In this document: piece by piece, positions 1 through 11,789 of the stretch
Position numbering within the stretch: position 1 is the stretch's first letter
Layout: each line of letters starts with the position of its first letter
Assembly: GCF_032854445.1 (NCBI RefSeq)
Contig: NC_088298.1
Coordinates: forward strand, 6,354,488 to 6,418,487
Direction: 5' to 3'
Source of the DNA: Liolophura sinensis
Taxonomy: Eukaryota; Mollusca; Polyplacophora; Chitonida; Chitonidae
DNA length: 64,000 nt
Notes under the pieces: generated by a model
Told to the model about the DNA's origin: nothing
Databases searched by the model: none
Seen by the model: the letters and a program-made list of their open reading frames with translations, nothing else
Position numbers and translations under genes: made by a program

Positions 1-1907
1 TAAAAGGGCTTAAACGAACATCAAAGGTTATATGATATGATATTGTTTGTCTCTAATATGGTACCTATCTTATTATATATTCATAGACACGAAAACTGAG
101 AAAATGGATCACAGCTCAAACCCTCTTTTCCTTCGCCTCTGTTTTCAGCAACAACAATACTACTTGGAAACCAGCTTCTCACTCAAATCCGGTGGCAGAC
201 CATAATGGTCATTTCAACAAAAATTGCTTTTTGCAAATTTTCTTTCCCAAGTTTCCTGTCATAACATAGTCTCGTACGAAATTTCATTCTATGTGTTTAT
301 TCTTGTCTTGTTTATTTATTGTTTATTTATTACACATTTGTAATAAATGTGACTGACAGGTGGGGCAAACCTCCTACGATAACTCCCTACGTCGAAATGG
401 AGTCGCGCGTGTGGGTTGAGCAAAACGGGTGACAAATATGTTTTGCGCAGTCAATCAATCACTAGAAAGTCCACCATCCATTTCTAATCACTCTGCTTTT
501 CATGAACACACTCGTCCATGGATATGCATGAGAAAGGCAGCTCAGTCAGTGAATTGTGTAGATCCAAACTTTAAAGAATCAATCAATAAAACACAAACAT
601 ACATGTAATCAGCTGACTAAGCTCAACTGACTGCCAAAGAATTTGTTCCGATCAGTTGTTTACCCTAGAATTAAGGAGAATCTCAGTTTTACTCTTAGCT
701 AAAAGTCCTCATGGACGATGTGTTTGGTTTAAACCATAGACTGGACAAAAGAATGAAAACCAACCACTGAAAGGACTTTTCTGTTCTTTTAGCAGACAGG
801 TCAGGGTTTTGAGCACCTGCTCCAGTGAAAGTCGTCAACACGTCTGCTCTATCTAGTCATTGGTGATTGGCTTTCAGTCAAAGGCCATTGATTTTATCCC
901 AAATTAACCAAAGCTCAGTTTACACTCGCCGCCATGGCGCCTAGACTTTATGAAACGGCCTAACAGATTCGTAGAAAACCGGAGCTATCTTTGTTAGACA
1001 GTTACACGTACAATCTGGACAATCTTTTTACAATCTTTTTATTACCTTGAGAGAATAGTGACAAAGAAAAATGAGGCTCTCACAAGATTTACTTGTGTAC
1101 TGGCCACGATAATGGTTGGCCGTGAAGATTGGATTCATCTCCAATGCGTCGTCACCATTCACCATCGTCAAATTTGGAGCTCAAAGCGTTTTATCAAGCG
1201 TCCAGTGACCACAGAGCTCCGGTCAGAAATAAATAATATCTCCAGACTTGATCACCCTTGGATACGGAGGGTGCTGTGACTGTTGTTAGGGTGCTACCTA
1301 ACTGATATCCGTCTTTTAAAAAATATATATTTACCAATTATGCACTGGAACTGCTGTCATAAAACAGCTTGCAATCAAAAGCGCAACTGAGATGCATATT
1401 TTATTTTCAAAAATTTATGCTCTAGCATCGTACACGATGTGATCACTGATTTCCCTCAGTCGCCTAGAACATACCTTGAGTCTTTCCACAATCACTGGTA
1501 ACTGTTGTCCGCTTCTCTTTTTATGATTCCTTCCTATCTTCGTACTTACTTTACATATTTTCTTAGTTCTTAGGTAATTTATATTAAACAGTGTTTTGGG
1601 AATTGGCCTTGTGATTATTGATCCCGAAAGTCCTTATTGGCTGTCGGCTGGTACACGAATGTCTGTTTCGAGGCACAGATTAACATTTGCTGGATGCAAA
1701 TCACTGTACGCCATGTTCATTTGTTCCCTTTGTTTGTTTGGACGTACTTTTGACATTTTTTTGAAAATTAGATTATGTATTTCTGTAATATTTGTCCTTC
1801 ACTTAACGAGGCCCCAGAGTGCAAAGCTATATCGACTCCTTTTTTTTCAGCAATAACTGGTGTATTCATTTCCTGGTGCCATTTGTTCAAAATTTTATTA
1901 GCAGTTT
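1..1907. other. Intergenic, no gene seen
   Basis: AT-rich sequence with only short open frames (up to about 86 codons) that match no family I recognise and show no paired splice sites. A short TTTA-rich patch lies near 310-330. I see no promoter, RNA gene or clear mobile element. Confidence 0.5.
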
Positions 1908-2000
1908 AATTTATTTATTTATTTGATTGGTGTTTTACGCCGTTCTCAGGAATATTTCACTTATACGACGGCGGCCAGCATTATGGTGAGAGGAAATCGG
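1908..2000 (-). mobile_element. Family A SINE, 3' fragment
   Basis: Read on the minus strand, this is the 3' end of the family A SINE: a CCGTCGTATAAGTGAAATAT-like core, then the GGCGTAAAACACCAATCAAA block, then an AAAT tail. The tRNA-like head is missing. Orientation is set by the TTTATTTATTT tail at the left edge. Non-coding. Confidence 0.85.
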
Positions 2001-2026
2001 TAGCAGTTTAAGACTGGAATTAAATT

Positions 2027-2212
2027 TAGTCTGAGGTCTCATTAAGTTTGTATTAGGTCAAATCTTGTGTTAACATTAGTCTGAAGTCTTATTAGGTTTG
2101 TACTAGGTCAAATCTTGTATTAACATCAGTCTAAAGTCTCATTAAGTTTGGTTAGGTCAAGTCTTGTATTAACTTTAGTTTGAAGGCTCATTAGGTTTGT
2201 ATCAGGTCAAGA
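2027..2212. repeat. Tandem repeat, about 49-bp unit, nearly 4 copies
   Basis: Four adjacent diverged copies of a unit that begins AGTCTGAAGTCT, continues with CATTAAGTTTG and ends TTAGGTCAAATCTTGTATTA. Copies differ by point changes and a small deletion in the third copy. It directly follows the SINE fragment at 1908-2000. Confidence 0.8.
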
Positions 2213-3895
2213 CGTTTTGAATTTAAGCCTGGCTTAACTTTTACAAGCAAAGAAAACAAAAATAAAGCATTATCAGATGCAAGACCATAAAAGTGTCCGG
2301 GAATATGGTAGGATTTATTTTTTTACAATTTGTTTAGCCTAATAAAATGCATTTGAATATTTTATGGTGACCTTTGCTGACCGCAATGGGACAAGTGATG
2401 TCATATAAGTTTTTTGTTTCTTAACATACTTTAGACTGCTACATGTCATCAGTCAAAATATAAATACATATAGATCTATAAATGCATTCGGTGATTTGAC
2501 CTTGAAAGGAATTATTTCAGGCAAAAAGTATAGATGTGGCGTAACTGATACCCTCTGGGTGACAAAAGACCACTTTAGAATCTGATCTTTCAACACAATT
2601 TTACTCGGTTAGAAAATTAAAAAAGAATAAGCCCAACTATTTTCCTGGACAGTTTTCAGTGGTCTTCCATCTGATATATACTTTATTTTAATTCTCAAGA
2701 AGAGAAGCAGCTAAATCTTCCTTCTGACCAAATAATTAATTTGTTGACGAAAGAGTATCTTTTTTCATTTACGTAAACGGCGTCGAAAGACAAAATAACA
2801 ACTAAAAATGTGATCTATCCAAGGCAGTTTAACCCTAGTCCGAAGTCCGAGGTAAACAAGAATTTAGAAAAATTTTTAGGATTTGACAAAGTAGTTAAAC
2901 ATCACAAGGCATGGTTACGGACGTGCAACGCCGATATGTTCCCTGAGGCTGAGACTATTAGTAAATCAGAATTTTCCGTTTCTTTGAAGAGCTCAAAGCC
3001 AAGTGATTATACCGCTTCTTTAGTCGCGTCAGGAACAAAATTTCACAAGATGCTTCCACCAAAATGATTAGAATTTTTTTCTCCGAAGGACATTTCTGTA
3101 ATATTGTATAATGCGTGTTTTTGTAGCCGCGTAATGAATTAGTTTTCATCTCTGTTAAAGACAGGCGGTTGTACTATGAAATTTTAGGAAAACAGGATCT
3201 TTCTCAGAAGGGGGCATTTTCTTGAGTAAGGCGTGAAACTATTAAACATTTATGTTAGTATTGGTGTTTGAGCGAAGAAGTTTTGCTTTATACCATGTCA
3301 TGTATATGGACGCAAACGAATTGGAATAAACCACCGCCTTCCAGCATGTACCCGCATGACATACCGAGCCTGCGCATGGTAATCCGCTATGCTAGCACTC
3401 AGGCGAACCAGCCGCTGGTAGCCCTCTCCCCGTGGCAAGTTCTTTGACCTATTGCTGATGTTTTGTGCCCACGCCTTGAAAGCCACATTACTTCTGAACA
3501 TTGGCCTAATGCACACAACAGTGACTCATGGTGGGTGTAAACTATAGCTGCTATGGCGTACCCAGTAATCAGCCGTTAATAATTTATCGGAATAACACCG
3601 TTTTTCGTTCTTTGAGTATTCCCAATTTTAGAATGCCTCATCGCAGCAGGTGGCAGAGACCCGCTGATGCAGGCTCTGTTGCGAAATGTCCCCTGTCTAA
3701 CTTATTATTTATGGTTCTGCCTTTGGTAGATTCAAATAATTTTAACGCATCCAACAGACTGGCATATCCTGACCGAAAATGAAATTCTATATTTGCTACC
3801 ATTTCCATTTTCTGGATGGAAATATCATTTTTAGTGTAACTAGTGTTTAGCAGATAAGGATGTAACAGCTAGTTTACGGGTTGTGGTTGAGTGAA
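2213..3895. other. Intergenic, unrecognised short ORFs
   Basis: An 85-codon open frame at 2810-3067 (+) is the longest here. It is lysine- and serine-rich and I cannot place it in a family. It starts at GTG, not ATG, and I see no flanking splice signals that would make it a convincing exon. A shorter frame at 3528-3782 is equally anonymous. No other structure seen. Confidence 0.4.
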
Positions 3896-3980
3896 TAGAT
3901 AAATAATTGAATGAATGAATGAAATGAATGAATGAATAAATGAATGAATGAATGAATGAATGAATGGATGAATGAATGAA
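3896..3980. repeat. (TGAA)n microsatellite
   Basis: About 85 bp of GAAT/TGAA tetranucleotide repeats with a few interruptions. It sits exactly at the tail of the family B SINE that follows, as expected for a SINE tail that expanded into a microsatellite. Confidence 0.9.
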
Positions 3981-4150
3981 TACTTGGGATTTTATGTCGT
4001 ACTTATCAATTTTTAGTCATATGAAGACGAGGAATCATTAGGTCTGTGTACATACGCTGTGTCTTCTTGTGGCAAGTCCAGTTCATGCCACCAATGTGCT
4101 GCTGCCACTGAAGTATCATGCCGAACACACTATCAGATTACACGGCCTAG
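3981..4150 (-). mobile_element. Family B SINE, 3' part
   Basis: Minus-strand copy of family B. From the left it shows the tail block (TACTTGGGATTTTATGTCGT), a diverged ATTTTTAGTCATATGAAGACG block, and a GCCACTGAAGTATCATGCCG block. The right end decays before the tRNA-like head, so the copy is 5'-truncated. Confidence 0.8.
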
Positions 4151-5274
4151 GCTGTGACGTAGCCTTTACTCATTCACTCCATGAAGTGACATATCATATT
4201 AAACACAGAACTATTGCATAAGACATCACTTTATAAAGATTTAGTTACGTAGGGCGAGGGACCTTTTCACACAGTCTTCTGGAACAGGTCTATATCATTT
4301 TCGGACCACCGCAGACGTAAAATTAGTTGTATTATTGAACGACTGTATTACAAATTATGTCAGACAATAGCGTATCATCTCGGCCCAGACCCCGGCGCAT
4401 TCATCTCCCCAGTAGTTTCTAGCTCTACTTAGACACGCTGTTCAAATTCATGTTACCTTTTGGTTAGGAGTTTCTAAATATCAAATGTCAGAGTCACTTA
4501 AAAATTCATCAGGGACGTTGAAGGTTGATGGGAATGAGAAGACGGCATCTCAGCGAATCTCAAAGAATTTAAAGTTTGCTCCTTCGTATTTCTTGAAAAC
4601 AAGGAATAATTTTTTTTTTTATAAAATGTGTTCAAGCCGAGGTGTTATCCGCGATAACTAGGTCAGCACTGCTCGCTTCTTACAAGTGACCACCACAAAA
4701 CTGATGCATAAAATTCAGCGACAGTCGAATGGACAGATCAGCCTCAGCGATGCTTAGATTTATTTCCATTTGTTTCAGAATGCATCATGAAACGAGCGGT
4801 ACAACAATCGTAGTGTAATGTTGTAAATATTTAACAGAGGTCATCTGAATCACCAGCACAACCGCTCCGGAGACTATGACCTGAACCAGGAATACCCCGG
4901 CCATGCATCTGCAGGCTACTTAAGCTGTAAATAATATAGCAGGTTTACTGCGTCAACAGTTCAAGTAGTGGAAGAAATATCCTTCCGGTATGTCCAGTTT
5001 CCAAGAGAACAATTTACCACTTGGACCTTCAGCGCCAAATTCACAACTTTTATCTGCCATGTGCTTCTGCTTTGACTATAGCACAGAAAATAACGAAAGT
5101 AAGCGTGACATCACCATACAGAGGACATAAACGTTAGTCAGGCGCTGTCTTTCACTTTAATCCATTCGCCCATACCATTTCTTGGGCCTTTATATCATCA
5201 CTGAAAACTGTTGACCGACTGTCTTGGCACGAATCTGTTTTAATTTTTATACTTTGTATGCTTTTTTAGTTCTT
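4151..5274. other. Intergenic, nothing recognised
   Basis: No coding exon, RNA gene or clear repeat is visible. A T tract occurs near 4610-4620. Confidence 0.4.
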
Positions 5275-5307
5275 GGTGGGGGGGGGGGGGGGCGGGGGGG
5301 GGGAGGT
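5275..5307 (+). repeat. Poly-G tract
   Basis: About 30 nt almost entirely G, interrupted by one T near the start, one C and one A. It could form a G-quadruplex on the + strand, and such tracts are also prone to sequencing error, so the exact length is uncertain. Confidence 0.9.
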
Positions 5308-5408
5308 GAGCGTGGCTTTGGAAATGCGCTTTCAGGCGATTATTGACCCGGAAATTCCACTGTGACGACTGGTATACGAATGTTTGTTTTGACGCCTGGA
5401 TTCAGTAC

Positions 5409-5530
5409 TGAATGGTGTTTACGTCGTATTGAAGAATATTTCACCTATTCGACGGTGGCCAGCATTATAGTAGGAAGAAACGGGACAGAACCCAGCGGAA
5501 ACCCACGACCATCCAGAGGTTGGTGGTAGG
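5409..5530 (-). mobile_element. Family A SINE, 3' fragment
   Basis: Minus-strand family A: TGGTGTTTACGTCGTATT, then AATATTTCACCTATTCGACG, GGTGGCCAGCATTATAGTAG, and ACCCACGACCATCC. The AAAT tail and the tRNA-like head are both lost. A diverged, older copy. Confidence 0.8.
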
Positions 5531-6227
5531 CCTGGATTCAAGTATTCAGTTTGTAGAATACTTGTCCAAATGGGCGATGATCAGGCCAATTTGTCGTTGA
5601 AACCAAAGCCTTAATCACATCACGACATCGGATCGCAAATCGTGCGTTTTACTACAGTCCATTAAGCAGAGGACGAGATCACTAAAGATAGTGGAAATTA
5701 AAGGTTACATGTTCACATTTAGATACTGTCTGTGGAATCCGTGTATCTTCGCGGATAAACTGTTAACAAGTTGTCTCAAGTCGGAAATTATCTTCCCAAA
5801 ATTACACCATCGTGACATTCTGAGACACTGGAAGAGCAGACGATATTAGTTAGGCCAGCGCACGTGACTGTCATGATGATTCCAAGGCTACTGGTTTTCA
5901 GTTCCACAGGTTCCGTAAGAGAGTTCACGTAATACAAATCGGGTATGCGATTTTGAGAACAAAACAAACACAATTAGTAAGTGTTAACAATAACATAACA
6001 CAAAACAACAACTGCTTTAAACCGGCCCATCGAACAATATGCATTTTCAGCAATCCACATATTGATGACCGTCTGAAACCCAGTTAAGCTGTCTGCACTT
6101 TCGGCTGGTGTCTTCAGTGGCACAAAAGACATGTTCGTTTCTGGCTCGATAAAGTACTGTGTCCGTATTTATCAGGCAACTTAATCCTTAAGTCATGGAT
6201 AGTTGGTCTTTAAAGAGTCAAACTCAG
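5531..6227. other. Intergenic, nothing recognised
   Basis: Unique-looking sequence with no supported gene. A 61-codon minus-strand open frame at 5788-5973 has no recognisable domain. Confidence 0.4.
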
Positions 6228-6570
6228 AAGAGTGAGTGCTTCGGGTTTAACGTCGTGCTCAACAATTTTTCAGTCATATGACGACGAAGGAATCCTTAGG
6301 GTGTATGTAATGTATTTCCTTGTTGCAGGACGGATTTCCACCGCTCTTTTATCTAGTGCTGCTTCACTAAGACGACTTACCGAAGGCAAGTAAGCCGCCC
6401 CACCAGAGCTATTATACTGATATTGGTCAACCATACGTTGCACTATCCCCTTCATGCTGCAGGTCAAGCGAAAAAAAGTTACAACTTCCCCTTTTAAAGT
6501 CTTGGGTGTGACTCTACCCAGGATTGATCCTGGACCTACCGCTCCCCCAACTGTGCTATCCGGGCCGGTC
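6228..6570 (-). mobile_element. Family B SINE, near full length
   Basis: Minus-strand copy with the tail block (TGCTTCGGGTTTAACGTCGT) and TTTTTCAGTCATATGACGAC at the left, and the tRNA-like head at the right. On the minus strand the head reads GACCGGCCCGGATAGCACAG, with a GATCAATCCTGG stretch where box B should be. Its middle (TTGCAGGACGGATTTCCACC) is shared with 8578-8720 and 50955-51215, so these three form a subfamily. The 130-codon minus-strand frame here is only SINE sequence read through. Confidence 0.85.
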
Positions 6571-7189
6571 AAACTCAGAAGAGGAAAGGATTCAAAATGT
6601 GCTGCAATCGATGTGCAATAAAGAATTAGTGTACAAATTTTAAACATTCTAGAGCGAAACATTTTAATTGCACGAGTATTGAAATCTTTGACTTAAGCCT
6701 TAAGACATTTAATAAATACAGACCCTGGTCTCATCAGCCCGATTTCCCCCTGACCCAATGCGGTCACTGGTTCAAATCCATCTCTCGTTTGTATTATTAT
6801 TATTGTTTGGCTTCTGCTTTAAATCAGGGTGTACGTCAGGCCTATAGCCATAACGATGTCTTATTCTGGTCGTACCGGTTTCTATACCACTCGTGAACTT
6901 CGCCGCCCTTTCACACGAATAAATGAGAAAATAATTAGTCCAGAACGTTTTAAGTACAAATAATAAATAGGTCATGACTCGTGGATCATCAATTGGTATT
7001 GATACGTGTCCACCTATATACTTATCTACGAGCTGTTATGACGAATAGGCAAACAAATGGTTTTACTCTCATTGTTGTAGTTTTATATATTGTATTCTTG
7101 CACAAGCCGGGATTGTGTTGGTGCACTAAGCATACCCGAGGCCCTGTCCCTTTGTATTGTTTTAATATCCTTGATATTAAACGTGGAGA
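6571..7189. other. Intergenic, nothing recognised
   Basis: Short open frames only. A GCGGTCACTGGTTCAAATCC stretch near 6760-6780 resembles a box B promoter element, but no box A or cloverleaf can be built around it. Confidence 0.35.
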
Positions 7190-7350
7190 AAACATGAAAA
7201 TTACAAAAAGTTTAGATGAAAGTGTGAAGAGTTAGTGACAAAAGTGGTCTTCAATAGTCCTTCCGATTTTTCTTTAAAGAGAAAAAGACACTTGGAAATA
7301 AGATTTGTATGGTGAGTATTTGGGACCACCTCTTAGTATATACTGCCTTT
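7190..7350 (+). repeat. Family D dispersed repeat
   Basis: Contains GAGAAAACATGAAAATTACA, GTGGTCTTCAATAGTCC, TTTCTTTAAAGAGAAAAAGA and GGTGAGTATTTGGGACCACC in that order. The same order recurs on the opposite strand at 11160-11280. It is an uncharacterised interspersed repeat with no coding capacity. Confidence 0.7.
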
Positions 7351-8577
7351 GTTTAATAATGTCATAAATGAGGATGTAACACAGGTTTAATAAATATTTT
7401 TGCGCTAGAATTTATCCCTTTCAGCTAACCAATGTGTTTAATCTGGATTTTGATCATATTTGTATTTTAAATATATCCATAAATATTATCATAATTCAGA
7501 TTAAATGCATATGTTTGGATATAAACAACAAATTTATATTCGAATAAATTTTTTAGACGTACACCACAACCTTATTTAGGGCATTGTTGTGTAAGGGTAC
7601 CACTATCGGTGAGAAAAGATGATAAACAACTGGTTTGTTTAACTCTACATAGATTTGAATAAAATAGACAAATAATACAACTGACACTAATATACAAAAC
7701 AATACAAATAATGACAAATATATATATATATATATATAATTTCGTGCAAGGTCCAAATCCGGATGGAATATTTCGGCTTTTAAAGACTAGTCAGCGCATG
7801 TAAGTATAGAATCCACAGTGAAGGGGAATTCCTCAATCTACGGATGACAGTCCGGTAAGTCGTTTATTCCCCAACTGTGTGTGAATGTGTAACGGACAGA
7901 TTGACGGCAGCGTCTGTGATGCCGAGCTGGCGATGCATGTTTCACTCCCCCGCAAATATACACAAGAGTCACTTTCAGGGAAAATTAAATTTCAGGGGAA
8001 TTAATTGTACGTAATCGCACAAAGAGACAATGAGCAGCTCCAAAGCAAAACGACATCTCAAATAATAGCAAAATACGATCTCACAAAGTGCTCTATACAG
8101 AAAATGGAGTACAAATAACGAACGTCGAATAGCATGAAGGCCATTATCCCCCATCTCAGCAAAATCATTCACAATGAAGGATGCACTTGAGTAAATGACT
8201 GCTCACAAGTAGACTCGAATAAATGGCTGCTCTAAAGTGGGCTTGAGTGAATGACTGCGAACTCATATTTATAGACTAACGTAAAGAAAATGCTGGATGG
8301 TTTGATCGGAGACATGTTTACAACACCGATACATATTTCCAGAATGTATACCTTATGTACAATGACACTAAATTTATAAACACCGAAGCCTCGAAAACGC
8401 CCGACTAAATTACAGTGCAGGCCTTTAACGCACAAATAAAAAATGTAGCTCAGACAGTCACAAAAAAAATATAATACAATGTTTAAAGACGGGGTTCGTA
8501 ACAATTGTGCAACCACGATAAATACGAAAAGGTGGTCCGAATTAGGTACCGTACAAAAATATTTTTAAATAGCCTTT
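7351..8577. other. Intergenic with a short (TA)n
   Basis: AT-rich, with about 20 nt of (TA)n at 7719-7738. Open frames on the minus strand (up to 94 codons at 8232-8516) are rich in Phe, Ile and Tyr, as random AT-rich DNA gives, and match no family I know. Confidence 0.4.
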
Positions 8578-8720
8578 AGCATGAAGGGGATAGTGCAATG
8601 ACTGGTTGACCCGTATCAGTATGACGGGTCGGCCAGCTTACTGGCCTTCGGTAAGTCGTCTCAGTGAAGCAGCACTAGATAAAAGAGCGGTGGAAATCCG
8701 TCCTGCAACATTCATCTAAG
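8578..8720 (+). mobile_element. Family B SINE, internal fragment
   Basis: Plus-strand internal part of the family B subfamily seen at 6228-6570. It contains ATGAAGGGGATAGTGCAATG, GGCCTTCGGTAAGTCGTCTC and GAGCGGTGGAAATCCGTCCT. Head and tail are absent. Confidence 0.8.
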
Positions 8721-8784
8721 GAATTAAACCTTACATTACTGCATATTTTTACCTAATTCTTCGTAATCCATGATGCTGTGGTAC

Positions 8785-8925
8785 TGTTTAAACTGAGGCA
8801 AACTGACAAGGGGCTGGATTCACCAGTTTACCTGTGACCATTTACCAACTATCGCATCGTCATCACTGTTTTGGTTTTACTCTATATTCTGTGATTGCTT
8901 TTATCTTATTTTCATGAAAACACGA
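8785..8925 (+). repeat. Family C dispersed repeat
   Basis: Plus-strand copy of the family C repeat of about 120 bp: TGAGGCAAACTGACAAGGGG, CACCAGTTTACCTGTGACCA, then a TCGTCATCACTG block and GGTTTTACTCTATATTCTGT. Related copies occur at 10065, 19115, 21710, 24160, 41040, 53825 and 56330-56650 in both orientations. Confidence 0.75.
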
Positions 8926-9582
8926 CCATTTGTAATATACGGTGCGATCAGCAAGTCAGTATATCTTTAAACTTTAATGACAACATTAAATAATATAGGC
9001 TGTCTATACTCATTGTTTTGGGAATTGGCCGTGCGATTACTGACTTGGGAATTCCATTTTGGTTGACGGTTGATGAATGAATGTGTTTTCTGACGAGTAA
9101 ATTCACATACACACATCCGTTATCATCATCCAGAGCGTTAAGCAATTCAGTATCCAGAAAATGGGGGAGGTTGGCTTGATAGAGCGCGGACGTATATCTC
9201 GTTGAATTTCAGGGAACTAATAGCTACATCTGCATAACTAAAAAGCCTTCTTAAATGTCAGTGGGCACATCAAAAAGAAATTCTCACTAATCGTCAGAAG
9301 ACATGAAACATTTCAAAGCTCGGCGTTTTTGTTCATGGTGTTCAGACAGTCACAGTTTGACAACACCCACGCCTGACCGGAAATCCGATTGTTTTATCTC
9401 ATGAATATAAGAGTATACCCTGGCTTTTTTTCTCTTTTAAAGCTTGCAGTCTTTTATAAATCTCTCACGGGTTGACTTTTTAGGACTTTTATTTACGCAG
9501 GAATTTTCGTGTTTTTTTTTTAAATAATTTATTTGTTCTTAATTTGAAATTCTCTGCCCAGTTTCTTCCAGCCACACAGCTT
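8926..9582. other. Intergenic, nothing recognised
   Basis: No gene or clear repeat. T-rich patches occur near 9420-9540. Confidence 0.4.
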
Positions 9583-9650
9583 GCCTCCGTGGAACAAGTG
9601 AAATATTTTAGAATTCGGCGTAAAACACCAAATACATAAATACATAATTT
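9583..9650 (+). mobile_element. Family A SINE, 3' end
   Basis: Plus-strand 3' end only: AAGTGAAATATTTTAGAATT, CGGCGTAAAACACCAAATAC and an (AAATAC)n tail in which C has spread through the tail repeats. Confidence 0.75.
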
Positions 9651-10064
9651 GAAATATCCCCAAGTACATTGCCATTTCAGATACTCACATAGTTGTATTC
9701 AACTGATATGCAAATAGTACATATCTCTGTTAGTTATTACTAAATGTTGCTTTCTTTGATGGTTTAAAAACTTCATGCCATTGGTTGCAAAAATAAATCC
9801 TACCAATAAGATCTGTAAACAGTTATTTGAATAATCTAATCAAATTTTGCAGATTACAAGTTTTCAATTTGGTCTCTTTTTTAATGAAGGATCTTAACTT
9901 TTTGTATGAAACGCGTGAAAGTCCCTTTGCATTCTAAATCGGTGACGTCTCATAAATTACAATTAACGTGGCTGCATTTCTTAACCTGATTTTGCTTAAG
10001 CAGTGCTGCTACGGGGCGTGTAAAGTTGCTGCTATTGAAGCATTTAAACGCATTGTTGGAACAA
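9651..10064. other. Intergenic, nothing recognised
   Basis: AT-rich sequence with no supported feature. Confidence 0.35.
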
Positions 10065-10190
10065 AACCCTAACTGAGGTAAGCTAACAGGAGGCTGTATT
10101 TCACCGGTTAACTGTGATCATTTGCCAGCTGTCACGCTGTCGTCGCTACTCTGGTTTTACTCTCTATGTTGTACGTCTTCTGTTGTTCTT
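10065..10190 (+). repeat. Family C dispersed repeat
   Basis: One of the better-preserved copies: AACCCTAACTGAGGTAAGCT, CACCGGTTAACTGTGATCAT, TTGCCAGCTGTCACGCTGTC and GGTTTTACTCTCTATGTTGT. Plus orientation. No open frame and no visible promoter boxes. Confidence 0.8.
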
Positions 10191-10984
10191 TTCCCAACCG
10201 TCTCAGTACAAGAGTGTTTTCTTTTGTCCTTAACTCATCTCAGGTGTTTTTCATTTGACACACCTGCGCGTAGTTTCATTAAGTAGTGTCAGCTTACCCT
10301 ACCATCTTATCCAGCTCTAGGGGGCTTAATGACATCATTAGTGTCCTTAGTAAAAAAAATCGGACAATAACAGTAACCCGTGCACCTGGGTAAGACACGC
10401 ATTTACTTATGTTTCCGAGAGGAAGCCATAAGTCTGAAATTTAATAGCAGCCTACTCACTTACCAGTAAATTACCAGCATGTTTACCAGCGTGGTCTTCT
10501 CTGCTGGGTTTGCTTAAACCTCACAAAAAATAACCATTAGTCGTGGTAGAGATCATGTTTACGTGTAGGAGATGAAATGGGTTTTTTTTATATTTATAAA
10601 TTTTCTGTTAAGCTAGTAAATGTATTCGAATATGAAAATCTACTGGCCTTTGTATGATAAGTGGCAAAAACCTGATGTGACATCACTCGTATTAATATGG
10701 TCAGAAAAGGCCAGAAGACAAAGTTTAAATTGCATTTTTCTAGTTAAAGAAATTCTCAAAAATACAAATCCAACTGTTTTTTTTAAGTACAGTGTATAGT
10801 GATCTTGCATTCTTCGCGTTAAGTTATTCTTAGCTTTTGGAATTTATCTCACTTTCAGCGGGTTAGAAATATTTACCTGTGTTACAAAAAAGCGATTTCT
10901 TTTAATCAAACTACTTAATAATTTATCTGAAATAAACTGACACACCCTGATACAAATTCTAATATCCATTCAATATTTTCTACT
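10191..10984. other. Intergenic, nothing recognised
   Basis: No supported gene or repeat; AT-rich. Confidence 0.35.
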
Positions 10985-11280
10985 GTTTTTCGCTGTTTCG
11001 TTAAAGGAGAAGAAAACATGAAAATGATACCAAAATCAGATCAAAGAACGTGAAAACGCACTTGCAAATAAGGTGTTTAATAAAAAAAAAATTGATTTTT
11101 TTCTTGCAGGGCGAAAAGGTTATTTACAAATATTAAACAAGGTAGGTTTGTGGAACAGCATCTTGGTATATATCGTCTTCCCATAATATGCCAAGCGGTA
11201 GTCCCAAATACCCACCATGCATAAAAAAGTGTGTTTTTCTCTTTAAAGAAAAAACAGAAATTATTGAAGACCACCTTTAC
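10985..11280. repeat. Family D repeat, inverted arrangement
   Basis: The left part (about 10985-11075) carries GAGAAGAAAACATGAAAATG and CACTTGCAAATAAGGTG in the same orientation as 7190-7350. The right part (about 11160-11280) carries the remaining family D blocks on the opposite strand: AAGCGGTAGTCCCAAATACC, then CTCTTTAAAGAAAAAACAG, then TTGAAGACCACC. This suggests a rearranged or foldback arrangement. Non-coding. Confidence 0.6.
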
Positions 11281-11789
11281 AACTAACGCACTTTACAATT
11301 CGCACTTTTTGTCTGAACTTTACGTAATTTTTAATGTTTCCTATATCTATTTTGTATATATATATATTTTTTCTTGGTTAGGAAATCATCTTTATTTTTG
11401 TCTGCGTTTCATTAGAGGTGTATGTTTTTCAAATGATTTTTTAGGGGAGCGAGATGGGGTCGGTACATTGCTAGTGTATCCCATCTTAGCCGGGATATTA
11501 TACCGGGTTGGTGGGCTTGAAGTCTGAAACAAAGTACATGTAGCCCCAAAAGCATTGCCAATATTTAAGCTTGAACATCACTAACTACATAGAATAAAGA
11601 TTAGGCCGACCTGCTCACGTCCTAGCTGTGTGATAACAGAGGAGTTCCGACTCTATTATCACCAAAGGTAAAAACAGCCTGTCTGCATCATTTGACTTGT
11701 TAAACAACTTTTGTTGATCTTAGTTTATCGATGGCCTGTCTCACCCTGATCCTGAGGCAGGAATCATCCCACTTTCCTTCAGAAACTTA
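11281..11789. other. Intergenic, T-rich
   Basis: A 98-codon plus-strand frame at 11231-11527 is a low-complexity Phe/Tyr/Leu frame that overlaps the family D repeat; I do not regard it as a gene. Nothing else is seen before the retrotransposon remnant. Confidence 0.4.

Noticed and set aside
2810-3067. 85-codon Lys-rich frame as a small gene or exon
   Set aside because: No ATG start, no convincing splice pair, no recognised domain.
6270-6662. 130-codon open frame on the minus strand as a gene
   Set aside because: It is the family B SINE read through; the same peptide pieces recur at 50898-51242.
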